Of a DNA stretch of 64,000 nucleotides, positions 35,007 to 48,069 are shown piece by piece (the first letter of the stretch is position 1; each line of letters starts with the position of its first letter). The notes under the pieces are model-generated. The model searched no databases, was not told the origin of the DNA, and was given only the letters and a program-made list of their open reading frames with translations. The translations under genes and the position numbers were made by a program. This stretch comes from Caprimulgus europaeus (taxonomy: Eukaryota; Chordata; Aves; Caprimulgiformes; Caprimulgidae), in the NCBI GenBank assembly GCA_907165065.1, contig OU015528.1:46553515-46617514 (forward strand). Direction: 5' to 3'.

Positions 35007-38000
35007 ATGCGCACTCTCATCATCCTTATGCTCCTGGCTGTTTTGGCGATGGCTGCTACTAGCTATGGTAGGTGACCTTTTTTACTGAGTAGACTGATAA
35101 CTCCAAACCTGCAGACATCTTTGGGTCTGTTCAAATGGTTTTTTACTCTACTTTGTGTCTTCTTTCCTCTTAACTTGATTTGTTGCCTGCTTTTCTGCCT
35201 TTGTGACAGACTGTCCTAGTCCTGCACCAGAGCTGTCAGTTTCTGTCTTTGTGACTTGTGGTCCAGGATGCTTCAGCATCTTCCTCTTTATTCCAGCTCA
35301 CATCCCAGGGTGCTTTTCTTTCTGCCCTCTGCTGCCTGAACTACAGTAAGAGTTCTTATTCTTAATTCTTCCTTGTTAATAGAGTGGTTTTCCTTTCTCC
35401 TTTTTTAATATCAGCCCCCTTTTCTTGTCAGACACAGTTCCATACTGTTGGAACTAAGATGCTGTTTCATGCAAGAGTCAAGCATATCTCACTGTGCTAA
35501 TCCATTCCCTAAGCACACATGCAGGCTTTGAAGGTAAGCAGGTATCATATCCACTGTCATGTCAGGAGCATGAAGGTGAGGAATTGTGCTTGCGAATCAC
35601 ACACTGGAAGACCAAGCATAAGGTTTGAAGTCCTGGCTAAGACAGCAGGTTCCTCCATTCTAAACTCCCGAACACCCTAAACTCCTCCTATAAATGCCAG
35701 GTCATGCCACTGATCTCTTTCGCTTCCTTTAAATGCATGCCTTAAAACCTGGCTTCTCTGATTTGTGTGTGCATGTTCTATTGACCTGTGGTGTGTGAAA
35801 GACACCGATTCCCATCAATACAATGCCTTACCACATGTTTTGCTCTTCTTTTCCCCAGAGTCCCACGAGAGCATGGAATCCCATGAGTATCTCAGTAAGA
35901 CACTGCTTTCTGTTTTCTTGAATTTGAAGTGTGCTACAGACATCTCTGAGACAATTTCCTTATACTTTACACTGGAGATGAAATAGACAGAACCACTCAG
36001 CCCAGGGAAATTGAATTTACTGGGTGGTGGAGTTGCAGGATGAATAAGAAGAAAGTTTAAAAAAGACTTCACATGATTGGGCACAAATGCATACCAATTT
36101 TTTTTTGCAAATAATATAATGAGAATTGGAAAGCAAAGATTCATGAACTTAGATCCCTGCTGTATCCACCCAAAACAGGTTAAGTGACACTAGAAAAGGA
36201 CATTACTCAAAGAACTCTGTGGTGAGCACAGAAAGAGGTACTGCAGAAGCCAGTGACGTGATTTGTACTTCCCTAAGGACAGGGAGAGCCTTACTCCCAG
36301 CATCTCGGAAAAGCAGGTGGGATGTATGAGCAGGAGAGATCCTTAGTCTGGAAGAGAGTGTTAGTGTCACAGAAGTATGAAAGGGTGGAAAGTCTCACCA
36401 TGGAACAAGAAATAACCTGGAGAGGTTAGAGAATAGATGGTTTGAAACTAAAAAGAAAACAGACCATCTGGGAGAAGAACTTCACAAAATAGCTGGTCAG
36501 AAGCACAAAGGCACACATGGGAGCCAGTGCCAAAGATGTCCACAGACTCCTGAACTCTGCAGTAAGACTGTAATGTTTATCAAAAAGGACAGAAGGAACC
36601 TTCAGGCACCTCAGTCCAAAACTGCCACACAGATTGCTCAGTGACTGCCTAACCTTGGAGGCAGATAGACTTACTCATGTCCTTCCTGTTTTTACTTCTA
36701 ATTTCACAATTCTACTAATTCTACTGAGCATGCCCAGACCTCCCACGGTCTGCACAGCTTGGCCCCTACCTCTTGGCTGAGCTTCATTCACTCAGAGGGG
36801 TTGTGGCAGCAAAATCACAGTAGCTCTACTCCAAATGGCTTGAGTAACAGCAGAGCTAGAGCAGCATGTGTGCTTCCCGACACGATGCACAAGCCAAAGG
36901 GAGAGCCTGTGCCTGAACCAGCAGGGTGGGCAGCAGGGAATATTAAAAGGTCCTGGGTTTCACTGTGCCTGGGAGGGTGGGCAAGGAGGCTGTTAAAAAT
37001 GTAGAAGCTAGTTTTTTTTTTAAATCTGGCCTTGAAAACGTGTCTGTCTACTCTGAACAACCTTTTGCCTTCTCAGATCCCTTCCTCAACAGGCAAAGGG
37101 CCAATGGCTTCATACACGCTGACACAAGACTAGAAGCCATCTCTCAGGAGAGGTATGTTATGGCCTCAGGACATTGAGGATGGGAGTAGGGAGAGGTCTC
37201 TCCTTGCCAGGCACAGGCTAGTACCAGGGGAGGAAGCCATGGTGACATCTGGGAAGCTGCAGCCCCTCTTTCAGTGTGAGATGCCCATGAAGTCCCCAAC
37301 CCTGGGAGAAGCCAGTGCTCTTCACAGTGATATCCAATGATAGGACAAGGGGTAATGGGTGTAAGCTGGAACACAGGAAGTTCCGCTTAAATTTGAGAAG
37401 GAACTTCTTTACGGTGAGGGTGACAGAGCACTGGAACAGGCTGCCCAGGGAGGTTGTGGAGTCTCCTTCTCTGGAGACATTCAAGACCCGCCTGGACGCC
37501 TTCCTGTGTGATCTCATCTAGGTGTTCCTGCTCCGGCAGGGGGATTGGACTCGATGATCTTTTGAGGTCCCTTCCAATCCCTGACATTCTGTGATTCTGT
37601 GAAGCCAGAACTCAGATAGCAGTGAGAGAGTCCTTGCGTTTGTGGATGTCATGTGCTGGGAGGGCTCTGCTTAATTTGTCTGAAGGAAACAGTAACAGAA
37701 GGAGAGGGAATTAGTGTGGGATGGCCAGAAAGGAAGCTCAGTTTGAGATCTTGTTCTAGTCCTCAGCTGTCATGCAGAATTTGTATGAACTTTTCTAAAC
37801 CACAGGGCCATCTGGGGGCCTCCTTGCCTCATCTATAAAAAGCAGATATAGGCAGTTTCATGCCTCATGCAGGGCTTGTGAAAATAAAAGCTGAAGCACA
37901 GAAATAATCTCCTAGCAAGACATCAAAGCAAACCTCCTCAGTCCCAGGTGGCCCCTTTTGCAGGATGTTTCAGTTTTGTTCCATGCGTGGCTTTGGGGAA

Positions 38001-38466
38001 GAGCAAAAGAGCTGAAGGCAGCAGGCTGGGGGTGCTGCAAAGGGATGACTCTTCCTCTTGCTGAGGCAGGAGCTATCCCCCTTTCCCCACCACCCTACTT
38101 ATCCCTGAAATAAAAGGTTACATGGGAAGGCAAAATGCTCCTGTTGCAGTCACATTGCTCCCCTGGGTGTGGTGAACACAGAGGCTGGTATGCTAACATC
38201 TTGGTAGCGGGATGATAGAATCTGGTGACGGACCCTTAATCCTGGTGGGGGACAGAGAGGCAGGAAAGGGCTGTAGATGGATATCTATGTCGACCGCACT
38301 TACCACTCATCTCTCCTACTTTTTCAGGATCAGAGAGCGTAATAAGGCGCCCCAGGAACGTCAGAGGGAGATCTGCGAGGACTACTACCCCTGCGAACTC
38401 TATGCTTTTCGCCATGGCTATGCTGCTGCTTACAGGCACTATTTTGGGAGGAGGAGGACTAAGTAA
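35007..38466 (+). CDS. MGP: MGP, matrix Gla protein (complete, four coding exons)
   Basis: MGP is a secreted vitamin K-dependent inhibitor of cartilage and artery calcification that binds mineral through gamma-carboxyglutamate. Exons: 35007-35067, 35859-35894, 37077-37152 and 38328-38466, with phases 1, 1 and 2, giving 103 residues, the same as human. Residues 1-19 are the signal peptide. Residues 20-32 ([13 protein letters not shown]) are the Ser-x-Glu phosphorylation segment with the first Gla site (E21). The carboxylase docking ANxF is at 41-44. Gla-domain glutamates are E57, E61, E68 and E72, and C74-C80 is the single disulfide. The C-terminal GRRRTK is basic, as in other MGPs. There is no furin site, typical of MGP, which keeps its recognition region in the mature protein. 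A CR1 remnant lies in intron 3, and AATAAA follows 215 bases after the stop. Confidence 0.97.
37318..37602 (+). mobile_element. CR1 LINE 3' fragment
   Basis: In MGP intron 3. It contains the degraded end of the CR1 ORF2 reading frame, with the hallmark [19 protein letters not shown], then the typical GTCCCTTCCAATCC tail and two copies of the ATTCTGTG terminal octamer. It is 5'-truncated, as nearly all CR1 copies are. No functional protein is encoded. Confidence 0.9.
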
Positions 38467-38680
38467 AGTATGACCTGTCCCCACCTTGGGGCCTGGAGCC
38501 CAGGGTATCCTCCCAAAAAATGCAATGGCTCTGAAACATATTCAGTTGCTTGTGTTGCCGTATGTTATCCTGCCTGCTGCTTATCTCCCATGTAGCCATG
38601 GATTCCTATACTGTGTTAATTAGCACTGAGCTGATGTAGCAGAGATCAGAGAGAGTTCAGGATGTGGGTGTTTACTACGC

Positions 38681-38686
38681 AATAAA
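38681..38686 (+). promoter_or_regulatory. Poly(A) signal of MGP
   Basis: AATAAA 215 bases after the MGP stop codon, the first canonical hexamer downstream. Confidence 0.75.
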
Positions 38687-38709
38687 TTGCTGGTTTTATA
38701 CTATCTTCT

Positions 38710-41280
38710 CATGAGTCACAATATTTTGTGGGGGGATGTGCAATTTTCCGTTAAGACGTTGAGTTTGTTTATCATAGAATCTGGTGCGGATTATGGAAAA
38801 AAGGCACTGCCTTGCAATCACATGAGTTTGAAAGGATCTATAATGTTTTTGCTCCAGGGTCTATAAGTGGCTTCTTTTAGAGGTCATTGGCAAATTTCAG
38901 ACATCTTAAAATGGTGTGGTGCTCAGAAAGCAGGGATGCACTTTTTGAAAATGAAATCTATAATATCTCTTTTCAGTTGTAGAAACAAAGTTCAGAAGAC
39001 ATCTGCTTAATCTCAAAAATAAAGTTAGAGCAAGAGTTAGTGACGCAAAAAGCCTGTAAATTGCATCGTCTATCCAGCTACCCTCAGGTCCTGATGTAGG
39101 GTGCTTCTTTAGGAAGGAGCGTGTAATCCAAACTTTACTCGTATTTCCCTTTGGAATACCCTTTCATGCCCTTGCTTCCACTTGAATGATTCTGGTAGTG
39201 CTAAAAAGCTGCAGAAACCAAAGGTGAAGAGGGGCTCCAGGTGGAAAATAAGAAAAAAAATAAAAGAAAGTCAGTGTTTTGGGTTAGGCTCAACTTTGTT
39301 CACCTAGAATAGTTTTATTTTACTGTTCATAACTAATTCAAAATTAAGATGTTGCCTGACCCTGTGCACAGGCAATCCTTGCTAAGCACCTCCCAGCCCA
39401 CTGAGGAGTAAGAATGACAACTGTTGGGTTGCCACCAGCACCGACACCAGGGCACTTTGCAGAGCCTGTCTCAAGGCCAAGAAGCACCAGTGCTGACATG
39501 CCCAAGGTACTGCTCAGGGCCGGTCAGCAGCCACAGCAGCTTGGAGACCCCTTAGTGTGGGGTGTGTAGGAGACATAACATCTGCTATCTCAGCTCAGCA
39601 CGGCTGGTTTCCATATTCACATCTCCAGGCTTCCACAGGCACCTTCAAATTATAGAAGTGGGAAAGATTAATGGAACACTATCAAAGGCTATGAAGTATA
39701 AAGTATAAAATTTTTGACTCTTCTGTGAAATTCTAGATCCAGATCAACCTGCCACATTAGAAACATGCATCTTCTTGCAAAATATGTTTCAAGGCTTTGC
39801 CATCTTTGCAGATGAACTTCTGGAAAGAAATGTGATTTATTTATTTATTGAAAACACTTCTAATAAGAAACTCCACCCTGACAGCTACTAAATTTTTGTC
39901 CAAAGGAAAAAGTGACAGATAAATGAGTAAAGGAAAAAAAGCTATATGGATTAGGTATATGTGAACCCACACTTGTTCTGCATGTTCCCAAGTAGGTGAA
40001 TTTTAAGGTCATGAACCAGGGCAAAACTTTCATACCCTAAAGTCAACAAGTCTGCAGTGTCTGGGTTTGACTTGACACTGTGATGCTACCACAATGGAAG
40101 GCACAGGACTAGTGCTGTCTGAGTCTGTGTCCAGAAATGTCTGGCAATTCCAATCTCCAGTTTACCAGTATAACTAATGAATAATACCAGAGATTTCTGT
40201 GGGATTTCATTAGTGTAAGCAATAACCAAACGAATTTAAGAGACCACATGCTGATTAGAAAGCTTGGGAAAAGTTGGGAATAACAGTAAAGTTGTTTGGA
40301 TTACCAGAATTGTATATTTATATTCTTTCAAGTTTTCTTTTGGGGACATAACTTTCCTAGAATACCTATTATTTTTAGATATTTATTTATTTTAAAACTG
40401 TTGATCTTTAAGATACTTTTGCTGGAAGTTGTTAGTATATTCAGTCTTTCTTGGACTGTAGAAGAATTAGGTTTTTTTTTTCTTTTTAATCCTGAAATTT
40501 CTTTAAGCTAGAAGAAAGTGTTTCTAGGGATTGGCTCTGACTGCCCTTGGGAGCCTTTTAGGCTTTAATTCTGTAACCCTACATGTGGGCCCCAGGAGAA
40601 CTGGATGTGAAGTGTAGGAAAATGTGATCCATGTGCTGCATTTGGGACAGGGCTTTTGGAACCTGGCTGGTGAGTTTGAGGAGTATGGGGTTATTGGTAG
40701 TTAGGCTGTAGAGAAGCCCATGCAGGGCTCTTGACATACCAAGCAACCACAGCCACTCAAGTCCTGAAGAATCAAACACTTTTGGAGTTTCAAGGTTTAT
40801 TTGATTTTTAGACAAGAGAAGCCAAACTAATAGTCTCCATACTAGGAAGATTTCCAAGAAGAAAAAAGAAAGACCCACTCCCAGAGTAACTACCAAAGAT
40901 CCCAACAGTGTAAAAGTCTCAGCTCTCTGAAGTGATGATCTGTCTGATTGGGTCCCATCTCATTTGATTTTCCACATGAGAGAGCTCCATCACACGAAAG
41001 AAGCTGCTGTACTTGAGGATGTGCTTGTCTCTCCCCTGGCTTTCCAGCAAGAAGCTGATGACTTTCATGTTTACAATAAAACTGTTTTTTTTAATCCAGT
41101 TGTTTTTCTTCGACAGTCCCATTTAAAACCTCAGACAAAATCTTCTGGAAATGCCACAATTCCTGAGATGAATGTCAAAATGGCTGCCAGGATCTGACAT
41201 CTCCTGGCCCAAAGGACAGGCTTTGTTTTGGAGCTCAGACACAGGAACACAAGCCAGAGCCCCGATCTCTCCAGGCAATC
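38710..41280. other. Intergenic DNA between the two Gla genes
   Basis: About 2.6 kb with no exon I can recognise; composition is AT-rich with short frames only. The short spacing fits a tandem duplication of MGP-type genes. Confidence 0.6.
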
Positions 41281-41286
41281 ACAGGA

Positions 41287-41292
41287 TATAAA
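41287..41292 (+). promoter_or_regulatory. TATA box of the second Gla gene
   Basis: GGATATAAACTGC lies 92 bases before the start codon, with CAATCA just upstream. Transcription would start near 41317 and give a 5' UTR of about 60 bases. This supports a live gene rather than a relic. Confidence 0.65.
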
Positions 41293-41378
41293 CTGCTGCC
41301 CGAAAGCAAGCTCCAGAGAACTTCAGTAACCTCCAGGAAAGCTCTGAGATTAGGGAGTCTAGTGCAGCCAAAGAGGAC

Positions 41379-44300
41379 ATGAGGACTCTGCTGGCACCGC
41401 TGATCGTGACTCTGGCCCTGGCAGCACTCTGCTGTTGTGAAAAAGGTAAGGGGACGTGTTCCTGGGAAGGCTCCTGGGAGAGCTGCTCAACCCTGCAGCT
41501 TGCTGCCAGCCTCTCATCAGAGATTCTCAGCCCTGGGGGGAGGTCATCTTCGGGAGACAGCGTCATGGATAAGAGGGGGCTTGGGATAGAGAGCTTCATC
41601 TCTTGCTGATCACTTTTTTCCACTGGTCAACAACTGCTGCCCTCAAATTGCACCATTGAATTACAGCAGAAAATTCAAGCATTTTAATATGTTTAAGCAT
41701 TAAATGAGTTTGGCATTTAAATGAACTAGCAAAGGTATGCTGGAGGCTCACTTTTGAGTAAGAGGGTTGAGCTGCAGGAGGATTTGTGTCGACCACAGGG
41801 AGGGGGATTTTGTGCCTGCCAGCCCTGGAGTGCTGTAGGATCACTTAGATAGGCATCGAGTCCAGCCTTTACCAACAGGGAAATGAGGGATGTGGAGAAC
41901 TTCTGGAGGAAAAAAAGGCTCCTGTTGGTTAAAAAGCCCGAAGTCTTCCCACTGAAATAAGAGCACATCACATTTGAAGATGATTTAGCGATAGTGACTT
42001 CATGATAAAGAGATGTAATGTAGTGACAGCTCTATAGTTGATGAAGAGAGAAGGAAGGGGGAAAAGATCAGAAAAACAAGTGTTTTCGCTTTGCAGCAGG
42101 AAAAGAGAAGCTGAGCAGGAAGGAGCTCTGTCTTTTCCTGTATTATCTCATTCAGAGATAAATTTCATTCACTCCTTGACATCAGATATGTCACAATTCA
42201 ATACTGGCAAATATATTTTGTTTAATCAGTATTTTCCTTCTGTCAGACTCTCACTTTTTCACTCTTGAGTATACATCTGCTTTTTTCAGTCATTACTATG
42301 TTCCAGTATACTTAGTGGCCTTGGAGTAACTTCTAATTTTATTATTTTTAAATTCCAAGGAATGTATACATTGCTTAAAAATAGAACTACACACAACCCT
42401 TTTCACACCAAGTTTTTGTTTAAGCACAGTTGTTATTTTTTGGTCTCTAGAGTCCTCTTTCTGCCCAGAAATACACTTATGCCAAATACCTGGTGTCTTG
42501 GGTGGAACTGACACTGTTGATAAAAAGTATGGTGAAATAGTGGAAGAAAAAAAATCTGAAATAGGGCAGTGTAGGAGAGCCAAGATGCGGAGACCTTCCA
42601 TGACTCTTAAAGGATGCTTTCCTTGGATGTTTTCAGGGAGCATTAAGGATTAAGATTAGGACTGAACAAAGAATTACAGTGTGTAAATTCCTCTTGGGAG
42701 GGCTGGTGAGCCTCAACCCTGAGCCAGAAAGCTGTGAGGACAGAGTTGTTCCCAATTTTTGGCCCTATTTCTCTTCCTTGTCAATGGCTTGTGATTTCTC
42801 CCTAAAGTTAAGGAAACCTCTCTTTCCAAAGATAGAGGAGATGCTCAGCTGTCTTCAGGTTCTGTCCAAATTTGGGGTTTTGCTCAAATGGTCCCCTAGC
42901 TCTGGCTGTCCCTACTCTTAGCAAGGGTGGGGAGGGAGAAAGAAAAAGGTCTTCCTTCAGCTTCCACAGTGGTTATATGTTTATTGTGTCATTTAATCTG
43001 GCTCAGAGGAAGTTTAAATTAAACAAATCCAGGCACAATGGGTGAATTTTGCTATCATGTGGAAGTCTATTTCTAAATGGTAGGTATCAGTAAAAAGCTT
43101 TTGGGGAGGAACAAACCTTCTGGGAAAGTGGGGGGAGCTGGGCATTCAGTTACAGAGTGAAGCAGAGGAGGAGGACTCATAAGCAACCTCTTTTCTGTCT
43201 GTCTGTCTTCCAGATCCCAAAGACTCCTTAGGATCTTCCAGCTCTGCCAGTGAGTATATTGTGACTGATGCTCAGCTCCATTCTCCTGCATCTGCTTCCC
43301 TTCTTCCCTTTGACAGGTTCAAGGGATGAACAAGAACCATGCTGAGTCCCTCTAGACGCTCCCTTTTTGCTCCCTTGGTGGCTTAGCCCTTGAGGTGCGG
43401 GAGCACTTGCAGCAAACAGCAGGGCTGCCTTTCACAGCCACGGGGGCAGGAGCCACCAGGGAGGTCAGCCTCCCTGCACCCGCAGGCCAGCATCGCTCCG
43501 CGTGTGCTGGTGCCACAGCCTGCATCTCCACAACCCTTGAGCAGTCCCCAGGCAAGGCATGAGTCCTGGAGGTTGTTAGCAGCTGGATGCATCTGCCCTC
43601 TATGAAACAGGGTGATGTGGGTGGAGCAACATGGCCAGTTTCCCTGCTTCTCTGAGCTGGCCTCAGAGACCTATCCAAAGTCCCCAGGCTGCTGAGAACA
43701 GAACCTGCCTCAGGGCCTCCAGACACCGGTCTTTTGGATCTACTGAGCTGTCAGTCTGGTGCAGGATCACAGAGCAGAAAGCTTTGGTGCCACATAGCAC
43801 CAGGCTGTGACATCCCAGCCAAATCCCACAACCTGGAAAGCCTGAAAGCAAGTATCTTCCTTGGCTGCTCCTGAGGGCTGCAGTCCATCCTGTCAGGTCA
43901 CCTGGGACATGGGGATTTGCACAGCTTGGGATGTCCACAGCTTTTGCAGCAAGCTGATCCTGGCAGAAATCTGGGTAGAAAATTCCTTTCATTCTCCCTT
44001 GTCTCTTCTTTCTCACCTTAAAGGGTAACACTGCTGCTGAGGAGCATGAAAGCCTGTGTTTCTCTAGTGAGCCAACGCAAACATAGATTGGGAAAAAAAA
44101 AAAGTGTTTAGGGAGAGGTGGTGGTTTATTAACTGGCAGTTTCTGTATAGACAATATTTTGATCCAGACTGGACCCCAGCTTGCTAGAGACTGATTATGA
44201 TTCTGTTCAGAGGGTGAGAGGTGCCCCCTCTCTAGCAATCTGGGGTCCAGTTTCCTGTCAGAAATTATGATGAGGAAAGGGCACAAACCCCACCATCTCC

Positions 44301-46995
44301 CCTCAATCAGAGGTCTTAGAAACTGCTTTCCTCCAGAGACAGCAACAATTTGCCAGTTCTTCTGATGAAATGTGCATTGATGTGTAGCTGCCTGTGTTGC
44401 TGGTGTGCTGGCACCCGTGCACACCTCTGCTGGTGCAAGTCTCTCCTGCAGGGAGAGGCTGGGCTGGGCTGTGCTGAGCCTTGGCTGGGGGTGGAGGTAT
44501 GATATGGTTTACCTGCTGTTTGTGGGGTGCTCCACAGTACCTCAGTGCTTGCACAACCTCAAATCCAAGGGAGCAAATAAGCAATTACGCTGACACAGTG
44601 TTAGTGGAGACCAGGCACCAATGCTGTCATGGCAGAAAGACCTTTCATGTTCTCCAAGTCCTGAACACCAGGATCTTCACACCTCTTGAATGTATTTCTC
44701 TGCAGGTGATATTCACCATGATTATTTACACCCTTCACCTTTCAGGGAACTCTGCACATGTGAGCATTGGTATTACCACCTGCCACTTGTTGCTTATGGC
44801 TCATTAGAAGCATGTTTAAGGCCTGGTGGCTGGTATACCACATCACTCTCAGTCTAAGGCAAGATATAGAAAGGAAGCCAAGACTCTGAAGTTAAGTGGG
44901 CTAGGGAGAGATGGTGCCACTCCCTTCATTTGCTCCTTATTCATATTTTATGCTGTCATGACTTTGCCTTTTGCACGTTTGCTGTGGACTCAGATCATGC
45001 TGTGTGATAAGGGAATGGAGTTTATGATGGAAAAGACCCTTGTTCCATGTAGATGTGCAGGTTGGAGTAAGGAGGGGGCCCAGCTGTTGGGCTTTGAGTG
45101 GACAGTGGAGTGGGGAGAGATTAATGGGTAATTAGGATGGTTTGTGGCAGTCATCTGCTTGTGAAGCTAGTAGACTGCCCATTCTCAGAGGTTAGACTAG
45201 TCTCTGTTTTTCATAGACTGGGGCCCTGCATCTCTAACATGCTGTGTCCTCTCTTGGTAGGCATCATGATTAAAAAAGAAGTTGCTGATGCCTTTATGAA
45301 GAGGCAGAAGAGATCCAGCCTGTATGAACGGTAACAACTGATGAGTCAGACTGAGAGCTGGATTCGAGACCAGTCCTGAAAAGGGGGTGGGAAGGCAACA
45401 GGACATGACAAGGCATTAATTTGTTGTACATTTATGTTATTACCTTCATGCATTGAAGCAAAAAGGCTGTAAAAGACACTTACCAATAGATGAATGATTC
45501 TTTTTTCATAAATATCCTTTTGAGAGCTGGACTGATATTCCTCCCAGGGAGGAAGGCTACTAGCTGTCTGGGCTAGCCACAGGGACAGCAGGATACGAGT
45601 TAGAAGCTGCTCTAATCTGCAGGGTCTTCAGAACCAGTTTCCAGGAAAATGAGCATCACAGATCCTTGGTCATTGCTTCTGGCTCCCTGCAAAGGAAGTG
45701 CAGCTCTGTTAAAAGCATGAGGCTAGATCAGAATGGTTGTTCCTTCTGAAGCTGTAGATCCTACACCCATTTGTGCAGAAATCCCAGGCACAAAGTTTTG
45801 GAAAAATCCTAACTATAAACATTTGGAGAAATTTGAGGTCATCCAAGAATGATGTTCTTCACATATATAACCTGGAAGAGGTTGTTAAACCACTGACTCA
45901 TCTAGGCCTGTGCAAAAAGAATTTTTATTCAATTCATCTTTGAGTTGGAAAGGTAACACTGTTTTTTTACATAATAGAAAACTGGGAGACCTAATCTCTG
46001 GAAGAGATAATCAGAGTATTGTAGCAGAGGATCTGGCTGATGTTGAAACCTGCAGTGACTAAAGACAAGATGAAATTCAATAGTAGCAACTGCACAGGTA
46101 GTGAGATGCTATAAGCATTAATCAGGAAGGACTGAGATAGGCAGACAGCTCAGGGTATGATTTGTTAACAAAGTAAGGTTAGTCTAGAAATATGGATACA
46201 ACAAATGGAATACAAGGATGCTGCAGGGTGTATACAATACAGAAATAAAGTAACAATTAAGGAGATACCAGTGGAACTTCGCCTGTAGCACTGTGTACAG
46301 TCATCATGAAGGACTATCCAAACCTGTAATAGGAGTTGAAAGGGCATCCAGAGTGTATAGCTGATACTAAAAGATTCAAGCTTGCTTAGCCTGGCAAAAG
46401 AAAAGCTGAGTGGGGATAGTGGTGCTATCAGCAACAGAAGTGACGATGATTAGAGGAAAATGTTTAAGATAAAGGAAAATAGTGGATAGTGGAAAAGTGG
46501 ACAGAAACTAGGAGCAAATAAAGGTAAGCAGGTAATAAATAAATAAATAAATAACAACAACAACAATGATTCCTGGGTAGTTGGAGGTTGAGGACAAAAA
46601 AACCCCAACACTAACTGCTTCTGTGCTCTACTTTGATGACAAAACCTCAAGAACTATTGCTTTAAGTTGGGTTCAGTTCCAACTTTTCCCAGTATTAATC
46701 AAGCAGTCTATCCCCATGTAAGCAGATGTTTAACTTATCACGAGAAATCCTCTGTTGGGGCATCCTGGGGAATCACTCTTTTCCTATTAGTGTCACAGGT
46801 GTGAAACCTCTCCAGCCACATGAACGGAAACTGCAGAATGGCATCTCTCTCTTTGTCTACTCCAGGTACTTTGAGTATTACAAAAGTCCAATGGAGCAGA
46901 TGCATGAGCGTTGTGAAAACTACCCACCTTGTGACCATCTCTCTGACCAAATAGGATTTTACATGGCCTACAACCATTTCTTTGGGAGATACTAA
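41379..46995 (+). CDS. Second vitamin K-dependent Gla protein, MGP/osteocalcin-family paralog
   Basis: A complete 100-residue secreted precursor. Exons: 41379-41445, 43214-43249, 45261-45330 and 46866-46995, phases 1, 1 and 2, GT-AG borders. Residues 1-20 are a signal peptide (MRTLLAPLIVTLALAALCCC), sharing MRTL with MGP. Residues 23-52 are a propeptide with the carboxylase docking region (M37 at -16, A43 at -10) and a furin site RQKR at 49-52. The mature peptide would be 48 residues. Glutamates E68, E72 and E75 have the osteocalcin Gla spacing (+4, +3); C74-C80 is the disulfide; DQIGF, AY and FFGR follow as in osteocalcin. Exon 2 length, phases and cysteine numbering match MGP next door. True osteocalcin (BGLAP) lies elsewhere in birds as far as I know, so this is a tandem paralog. 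Probable role: mineral or calcium binding in extracellular matrix (inferred). No disabling change is seen. I do not know an agreed symbol. Confidence 0.88.
46534..46566. repeat. (AAAT)n(AAC)n microsatellite
   Basis: Five or so AAAT units run into AAC units, inside intron 3 of the second Gla gene and about 300 bases before its last exon. Confidence 0.85.
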
Positions 46996-47821
46996 GGATG
47001 GGACGGTCACTTCACTCATTTTGCTTGAGACCACTCTTGAACCCTCCCAGGAGAAAGAAGGCTGTGGGTGGGGAGGAGGGAAGTAAAACAGAGGGTGACT
47101 GGGGCCACCTTCTGTTGTCTCCCTAGCCAGCTGGAATACCAAGGCAAAAATTATCCCACTTACTGAGCTTGCATTAGCTTTCTTCTTTTCATCAAAATTA
47201 TTTCTCTTGAGTTAGCTCTTGTGGTATTTTGGGCTTCACCAGAAATGTTTGAGAAGACTCTTGACTTACCTCCTTCCATTTGAATCTCCATGATGCAGTA
47301 GGTGAAAAAATTCTGATTTCTCTTAAGAAAATCAATATAAAAAAAGCCTTAGAAACATGACAAAACCTTTTGTCCTCTTCTACAAAATGCAGGAGGATTA
47401 TAGAAAGAGAATGTTACAATGTGTGTAAATGTGATGGATCTGATCCTGAGATGCTCACTGGGAAGAAGGCAGAATGGTTGCCTCCTGGTACAATGACTGG
47501 GAAGGTTCAGTATTTTCAGGTGTAATATCACCCTAAATATGTGCCAGTGTAGGATCATTTTGTAAAGATGGAAGTGTGGAAATACTATTATGTAGCCAGA
47601 AATCAGGTTCTGGTACACTCTTCTGGTTATTCTGTCACAAAATGTACTTATATAGCAACAACAGATAAATCCCAAAAGGTGTGTTTAAAGAGTCCTTCTA
47701 GATGAGCCCTTCCATTTCTATGTTGCATTCAATGAATGGCTGTAAAAAGTAACTTGGAAATCTCTTGTTTTTGTTACAATGGTTTTCTGGTGAAACGGAA
47801 TATACACAAGTAGAAAAAAAT

Positions 47822-47827
47822 AATAAA
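47822..47827 (+). promoter_or_regulatory. Candidate poly(A) signal of the second Gla gene
   Basis: AATAAA about 830 bases after the stop codon. Another AATAAA-containing stretch follows near 47930. Which one is used cannot be decided from sequence. Confidence 0.4.
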
Positions 47828-48003
47828 CTGTTCCTCTCTGATGCTTTAGCATTTATGCTTGAAAATAGAAGTGTCTAAAGAGCTCCAAAAAATCAAGGAA
47901 AAAAAACCAACAACAATAAACTTCATGAAATAAACAAAACCAACATCAGTTCAAGGATGACTTGAAGTTGGGTCAGCATTTGTTTTTTTCAACACAACTT
48001 GTA

Positions 48004-48010
<7 letters not shown>

Positions 48011-48068
<58 letters not shown>
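48011..48068. repeat. (TA)n(CA)n compound microsatellite
   Basis: About 18 TA units followed by about 11 CA units. It is likely length-polymorphic and a possible assembly weak point. Confidence 0.95.

Positions 48069-48069
<1 letters not shown>

Noticed and set aside
37315-37521. 68-codon plus-strand frame that looks coding ([17 protein letters not shown])
   Set aside because: It is the remnant C-terminus of CR1 LINE ORF2, not a host gene.
43663-44424. 253-codon minus-strand open frame inside intron 2 of the second Gla gene
   Set aside because: It includes a homopolymer-encoded FFFF stretch, has no recognisable domain, and lies antisense in an intron with no splice or promoter support; most likely chance openness.
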